DNA of 13,798 nt from an uncultured Clostridia bacterium (lineage in GTDB: Bacteria > Bacillota > Clostridia > TANB77 > CAG-508): contig CAKPGS010000030.1 in assembly GCA_934155165.1 (NCBI GenBank), positions 1 through 13,798 of the forward strand, read 5' to 3'. The notes beneath the pieces were generated by a model. It saw nothing but the letters and a program-made list of their open reading frames with translations, was not told where the DNA came from and ran no database searches. The stretch's first letter is position 1, and each line of letters opens with the position of its first letter. Below are positions 13,507-13,798 of the stretch, piece after piece. A program made the position numbers and the translations under genes.

Positions 13507-13564
13507 AAAATTACATAATATTTTTTTATTTTATTATAGCAAAATTAAATTGTATCTAATGAAT

Positions 13565-13798
13565 TTATTCTCCTGCAGTGTATTTCATTGACCAATATCC
13601 GCTTAATTGTTTTCCATCAAAGGTGAAGGCCTCTGGTATTTGGTATCCTGCACTTGCTTCTGTGGTTGTTCCTTCTATAAATCTTACTTCTGTTCTGGCT
13701 GTTGCTGGTTGGGCTTGTTGGCTACTTGTTATTTTAAATTCGTATCTTGGTATCCATGTGAAATATGTTTCTTTTCCATTTGCTTTTACTACTATGTT
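13565..13798 (-). CDS. C-terminal fragment of a probable surface or secreted protein
   Basis: Seventy-eight codons are visible, open to the right edge and ending with TAA at 13565-13567. The visible sequence includes KETYFTWIPRYEFKITSSQQ, then TARTEVRFIEGTTTEASAGY, then QIPEAFTFDGKQLSGYWSMK and the end YTAGE. It is rich in Thr, Ala and aromatic residues, with no cysteine. From memory, the pattern F(T/V)WIPRYEFKI ... RFIEGT ... GYQIPEAF ... L.G(Y/F)W..KY occurs in Clostridia proteins that often carry a pilin-like or signal N-terminus. That end lies outside the window, so the location is inferred. It probably ends at the hairpin at 13477-13506. Confidence 0.7.
   Translation of the reverse strand, partial: NIVVKANGKETYFTWIPRYEFKITSSQQAQPATARTEVRFIEGTTTEASAGYQIPEAFTFDGKQLSGYWSMKYTAGE

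Overview
The window looks like chromosomal DNA from a low-GC Clostridia-type Firmicute, possibly a gut lineage. The evidence is very high A+T, strong AGGAGG-type ribosome binding sites, a Firmicute-style dnaG-rpoD operon, a CarD-family regulator, and intergenic palindromes of a kind I associate from memory with Clostridia genomes. The genus cannot be fixed from the sequence. There is no phage module, CRISPR array, transposase or plasmid gene. Twelve of the fourteen protein loci are on the minus strand, so the region reads mostly right to left.

From right to left: the C-terminal end of a probable surface protein (13565-13798); carD with a TTG start, whose promoter is embedded in the preceding terminator; the dnaG-rpoD macromolecular-synthesis operon with translational coupling; a 108-aa unknown protein with a hairpin between its Shine-Dalgarno and start; an elongator-type tRNA-Met(CAT) with its own near-consensus promoter; a 48-aa charged protein on the plus strand; a coupled scpB-proS pair, with ProRS lacking the large editing insertion; a 161-aa unknown protein with a Cys...His layout; aspS then metG, separated by a structured repeat; a 145-aa helical, ferritin-like plus-strand protein; a TrkH/KtrB potassium channel subunit broken by one frameshift; and the start of a gene with weak DnaB-N similarity that runs off the left edge.

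Most genes are housekeeping: tRNA charging (metG, aspS, proS, tRNA-Met), replication priming (dnaG), the primary sigma factor (rpoD), a polymerase-binding regulator (carD) and chromosome segregation (scpB). The less ordinary content is between genes. A repeat here called element A occurs twice (1777-1958 and 4135-4213). Its outer arms are identical (27 nt left, 22 nt right) and pair with each other, while the interiors differ completely in length and sequence yet each folds into its own hairpins. Copy 1 lies between a probable extended -10 promoter and the ferritin-like gene. A second family of GC-rich palindromes with a TGTAG lead-in occurs three times (2456, 6101, 9694). I know no name for element A; it is the best candidate here for something undescribed.
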